A stretch of 64,000 nt of DNA from Lethocerus indicus (Eukaryota; Arthropoda; Insecta; Hemiptera; Belostomatidae), in assembly GCA_019843655.1 (NCBI GenBank), contig JACDQD010000001.1, positions 40,699,392-40,763,391 of the forward strand. Direction: 5' to 3'. Each line of letters starts with the position of its first letter. The stretch's first letter is position 1. The translations under genes were made by a program, and so were the position numbers. Shown piece by piece: positions 61,251-64,000 of this stretch. Under the pieces are notes generated by a model. That model saw only the letters and a program-made list of their open reading frames with translations. It made no database searches and was not told where the DNA came from.

Positions 61251-62167
61251 TTCAAACATTCCACCCAGACAAGACGACAATTTGAATGAAGCATCAATTT
61301 TTAAAGTCCATGAGTTATGAATTGGACACAAAATTAATCAGACATGTCCGCCCTTTCTAGACCTGTATTAAAATATCCCGGTTATTACTTACAGACTGAT
61401 CAGGGCTTACAGACGCGTTAATACCTTCGGTAGGTCGCGAATATTAGTATTGCTACGGGGGTTTGCTTCAAGGCGGCGGAATTCGTTTTACGGCGCCTGT
61501 TCGGGAAGGCGGCGGTCGCCGGGGTGACAGTCCGGAGAAAGTGCTGACAGGGCCCTTCATCGGCCGCCAGTTCCAGTTTAAGTAGTACCTCCGCCATATT
61601 AAAGGCGAAGCCACCTAATTTGTTTCGGTTCGCCTCAAAGCGGCCGCAAGTCCGAATTTCTGGTCTTTCTTTATTAAGCGAATAGCGGATAAAATGAAGA
61701 AAAGGAAGGATCCGGAAAAGCCGGCGAATTTCCGGCCCGAAATTCTTCATACATTATCTCAATCCAACTCTACACGCCCACTCTACATTTCCCGTGAAAA
61801 ACGCTTAAAACCGTGAATTATTTTAAAAGTTAACGAATTTTAACAGCCTAATTTGACTTTACACACGATAATTATATATTTTTTCACTTTTATTACTAAT
61901 TACTCCCCCTCCAGGTGCATGTCTACATGACCCTGCTATTACTTACGTTCAACTTTTTAATCTAACATTGCTGTTTGTGAAAACATTACCGTTTTGGTGG
62001 CCTAGTAGTAGGTAGGTAGGGACGGGGGATGCGATGAATTCGCGGCCAAAATTCGTTAACATTGATACGTTACGTTATTAGGAGGGGTAAAAGCGATATT
62101 ATTGGTCCCGAAGATATGAGTGGTTCATGAGAACTGTAATTTCGGAGAAACAAGAAGACACTATATA

Positions 62168-62169
<2 letters not shown>

Positions 62170-62228
<59 letters not shown>
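62170..62228. repeat. (AT)29 microsatellite
   Basis: Fifty-nine bases of alternating A and T between unique sequences. Confidence 0.98.
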
Positions 62229-62231
<3 letters not shown>

Positions 62232-62619
62232 TACTTTCTCTTAGCTTGGGAGATTTATATAGCACTTAAGTGGACAATGGTCTTGGGGTACAAATGGGAA
62301 TAGATTTTAAGAGCCCCACCCTCTATAGGGCACTCTCCGGGACGCCATGAGACCAACACATTGCCCCTATACTCATTAACGCATTAGACGGCGTACTTTT
62401 ATGGCGGGTGTTAAGGTCGTATACATCCCTGGGCGATCGGTCGGAAGCCCTATAGTCCCTCCCGGCGTTAACGAGTTATTAATTAGCGGCCGATACGACT
62501 CCGTCTCTACGTCTAAATAAATATCGGTGTTTACTCCTGGAGTTTCTTTGTCGCCAAAAAATGGTATTTAGTCTCGGTCCTATTTTTTTTTCTTAGTTCA
62601 CGCGCGTTGTGGTACGCGT

Positions 62620-62690
62620 GCAGGTCGTGCTTTCAATACAGCCTGGAGACTGGTTCTTAAAAATGAATGACTGAAATAAATCGCAGTGGG
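62620..62690 (+). repeat. Dispersed repeat family A, copy 5
   Basis: Reads GCAGGTCGTGC, then TTTCAATACAGCCTGG, then AGACTGGTTCTTAAAAATG and AATGACTGAAATAAA. It links two subgroups. Its first half matches the 52.0, 58.8 and 61.2 kb copies, and its second half matches the 33.4 kb copy. Confidence 0.65.
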
Positions 62691-63604
62691 ACTTGTAATA
62701 CTTCATCATACATTGACCAAGTGTTTAGACTTGTTACGAGATATTAATTTATTTCCCGTAATATACTGTCTACCATTACAAATGTTCTATTAATAGACAT
62801 GTCCATTATTATCCGTAATTATCGACGAATTGTAATACTATCCCGACGAAACATGGATTAGTCCCTATGTTTTATAAATTGGGGAAAGATTGGACCTATT
62901 TCAGTGATCCGTTTAAAATAATTCTTAAAAATAAACGGCTTCCATTGTGCCGCAATTTATTCTTAGATGTCGTGACTGTCCAAAATGATGCGACCATATA
63001 GAGCGTTACCGGGGCCTTTATACTCCGCTAATCGTTTCTCGAAATGGCCCCCGGTGATGCGATTACGAAAGTAGAGGCTATCGGCAATTAAACGTTATTG
63101 TCCGAGCCACATCCCTTTATTCTGAGCACATTAGAGGACGGCCCAATCAGGCCCCGACTTTCGTCCAAATTGGATATCTTTCAAAGGGGATTTCAAAGAT
63201 AAGAACTAATTTTAAGACTTCCTGAATTGGCGCCGCAATTTTTTCCATTACAGGACCTATCTACTGCTCTGCGCCATCGACGCGGTGGCTACTATTACAG
63301 GCACTTCTTTTTTTTGAGGGGGGGTTTCCACGTATATTTATTTGCCGAGCAATTTATGGATATCTTTCTGTCGTGCGCGTTATTATGGACGTTAAAAATT
63401 CAATTAAATTGCAATCTACCATTTGCATTCTTCGGGCTCTAGCGAATGTAGTATTGCATGCCCCGACCGGATTGTAAGAAATGAGAAACTTTTGGGAACG
63501 TAATGCCAAAACACGGAAATTCTAGATTAAATAATATATTTTTTTCATAAACTATATTAAAAATTCTTAAAATATACATTTACATGAATGGTTATCCCCA
63601 TGCC

Positions 63605-64000
63605 CGACTGAAAAGAACAGATCTAAATCGCAAATTTGGACTGTTGAGACCTCTTTTGAAAAGGACATCAAAACTTACAATAGTCAACAAACCGACAATA
63701 TATAAAGCCATACTAAAACCGACATGGACATACGGAATAGAACTATGGGGTTCCGCCAAGAAATCCAACATCGCTCGCATCCAAACATTCCAGTCAAAAG
63801 CCCTTCGTACCATCCTTAATGCTCCCCGGTATGTTTCTAACCAAACAATCCATAATGACCTCAACATACCGACAGTCGACGAAGTCGCAAAATCACGCTT
63901 CCTTAAATTCCATTGCCGCCCCTCTCCACATCCAAATCCACCCGTTCAGTCCCTTTCCTCTTTTACCCATCCATTATCACCCCCGCGTCGACTTAAACGC
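63605..64000 (+). mobile_element. Jockey-clade non-LTR retrotransposon, ORF2 reverse transcriptase C-terminus (5' truncated, runs off window)
   Basis: An open frame of 132 codons reads to the last base. It carries the C-terminal signature of jockey-type ORF2 reverse transcriptases: an IYKAILKP segment, then WTYGIELWG, then IARIQTFQSKALR, NAPRYVSN, HNDLNIPTV and a basic end reading RRLKR. In full elements this region follows the polymerase thumb and lies close to the ORF2 stop codon. ORF2 copies the element's RNA into DNA at a nicked chromosomal target. The frame stays open upstream to a stop at 63548, but similarity begins near 63605, and the AT-rich DNA before it does not resemble reverse transcriptase. 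The catalytic domain and the endonuclease are therefore missing, which fits the usual 5' truncation of LINE insertions. No frameshift is visible in the part seen, so the copy may be fairly young. The 3' end lies outside the window. Confidence 0.93.

Larger units (their letters stand above)
59560..63590. other. Mixed non-coding DNA before the LINE fragment
   Basis: CpG-rich at 60.7-61.1, 61.4-61.75 and 62.3-63.45 kb, AT-rich elsewhere. A minus-strand frame of 110 codons at 61418-61750 has an ordinary amino-acid mix but no recognisable domain. A C12 run is at about 60784-60795. The last 100 bases before the LINE are AT-rich with several stops. Confidence 0.4.

Noticed and set aside
51902..61297. 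Shared peptide SILPG(N/D)LFFN in minus-strand frames at 52.0 and 61.2 kb as a protein family
   Set aside because: Flanking residues are unrelated, and other copies of the same DNA repeat (58.8, 62.6 kb) do not encode it. It is explained by repeat family A.
63592..63867. 91-codon minus-strand frame
   Set aside because: Antisense shadow of the jockey reverse transcriptase segment on the plus strand.

Overview
This window looks like non-coding nuclear DNA from an animal, most likely an insect or another arthropod. I cannot name the species. The evidence is a jockey-clade non-LTR retrotransposon fragment at the right edge, many long (TA)n, (CT)n/(GA)n and compound microsatellites, abundant CpG with no sign of methylation-driven loss, and no compact operon-like coding. 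Open frames are short, overlapping and in all frames. The longest spans only about 153 codons, and none apart from transposon remnants resembles a protein I know. I found no convincing host exon, no intact tRNA or rRNA gene, no CRISPR array and no bacterial promoter or terminator. The window is best read as an intergenic region or a very large intron.

Layout. The DNA is a mosaic. CpG-rich patches of a few hundred bases to about 2 kb lie near 0-2.9, 8.2-9.9, 16.1-18.8, 21-24.6, 25.1-28.2, 29.6-29.9, 30.7-34.4, 35.2-35.5, 40.4-44.0, 45.5-48.4, 53.7-55.6, 57.2-58.3, 60.7-61.7 and 62.3-63.4 kb. AT-rich DNA separates them. The largest AT-rich tracts are 9.9-14.1, 34.5-37.9 (apart from the island at 35.2), 48.4-51.2, 55.6-57.0 and 58.3-60.7 kb. 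Two of the CpG-rich patches (40.8 and 46.7 kb) carry close clusters of SOX/HMG-box-like sites and are the best candidates for regulatory DNA.

Mobile-element content. A jockey-type reverse transcriptase C-terminus (63605-64000, +) runs off the right edge. A decayed LINE C-terminal zinc-knuckle segment lies at about 39.45-39.63 kb, and a possible mariner-type helix-turn-helix remnant at about 10.44-10.67 kb. Two possible retroposon 3' tails lie at 29.5 and 47.8 kb. At least six tRNA-like segments with RNA polymerase III B-box motifs, all on the minus strand, suggest old tRNA-derived SINEs. Two dispersed repeat families can be recognised by comparing the window with itself: a short family with the core GCTCTCAATATTGCCTGG (five copies at 33.4, 52.0, 58.8, 61.2 and 62.6 kb), and a pair of about 100 bp at 51.3 and 59.4 kb. 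There is also a local direct duplication at 31.2/31.4 kb and a degenerate tandem-like tract at 45.0-45.4 kb.

No set of genes here works together. The main content is transposon debris, microsatellites and possible enhancer-like sequence. I did not find a new gene system. The most original observations are the unnamed dispersed repeats and the HMG-site clusters.
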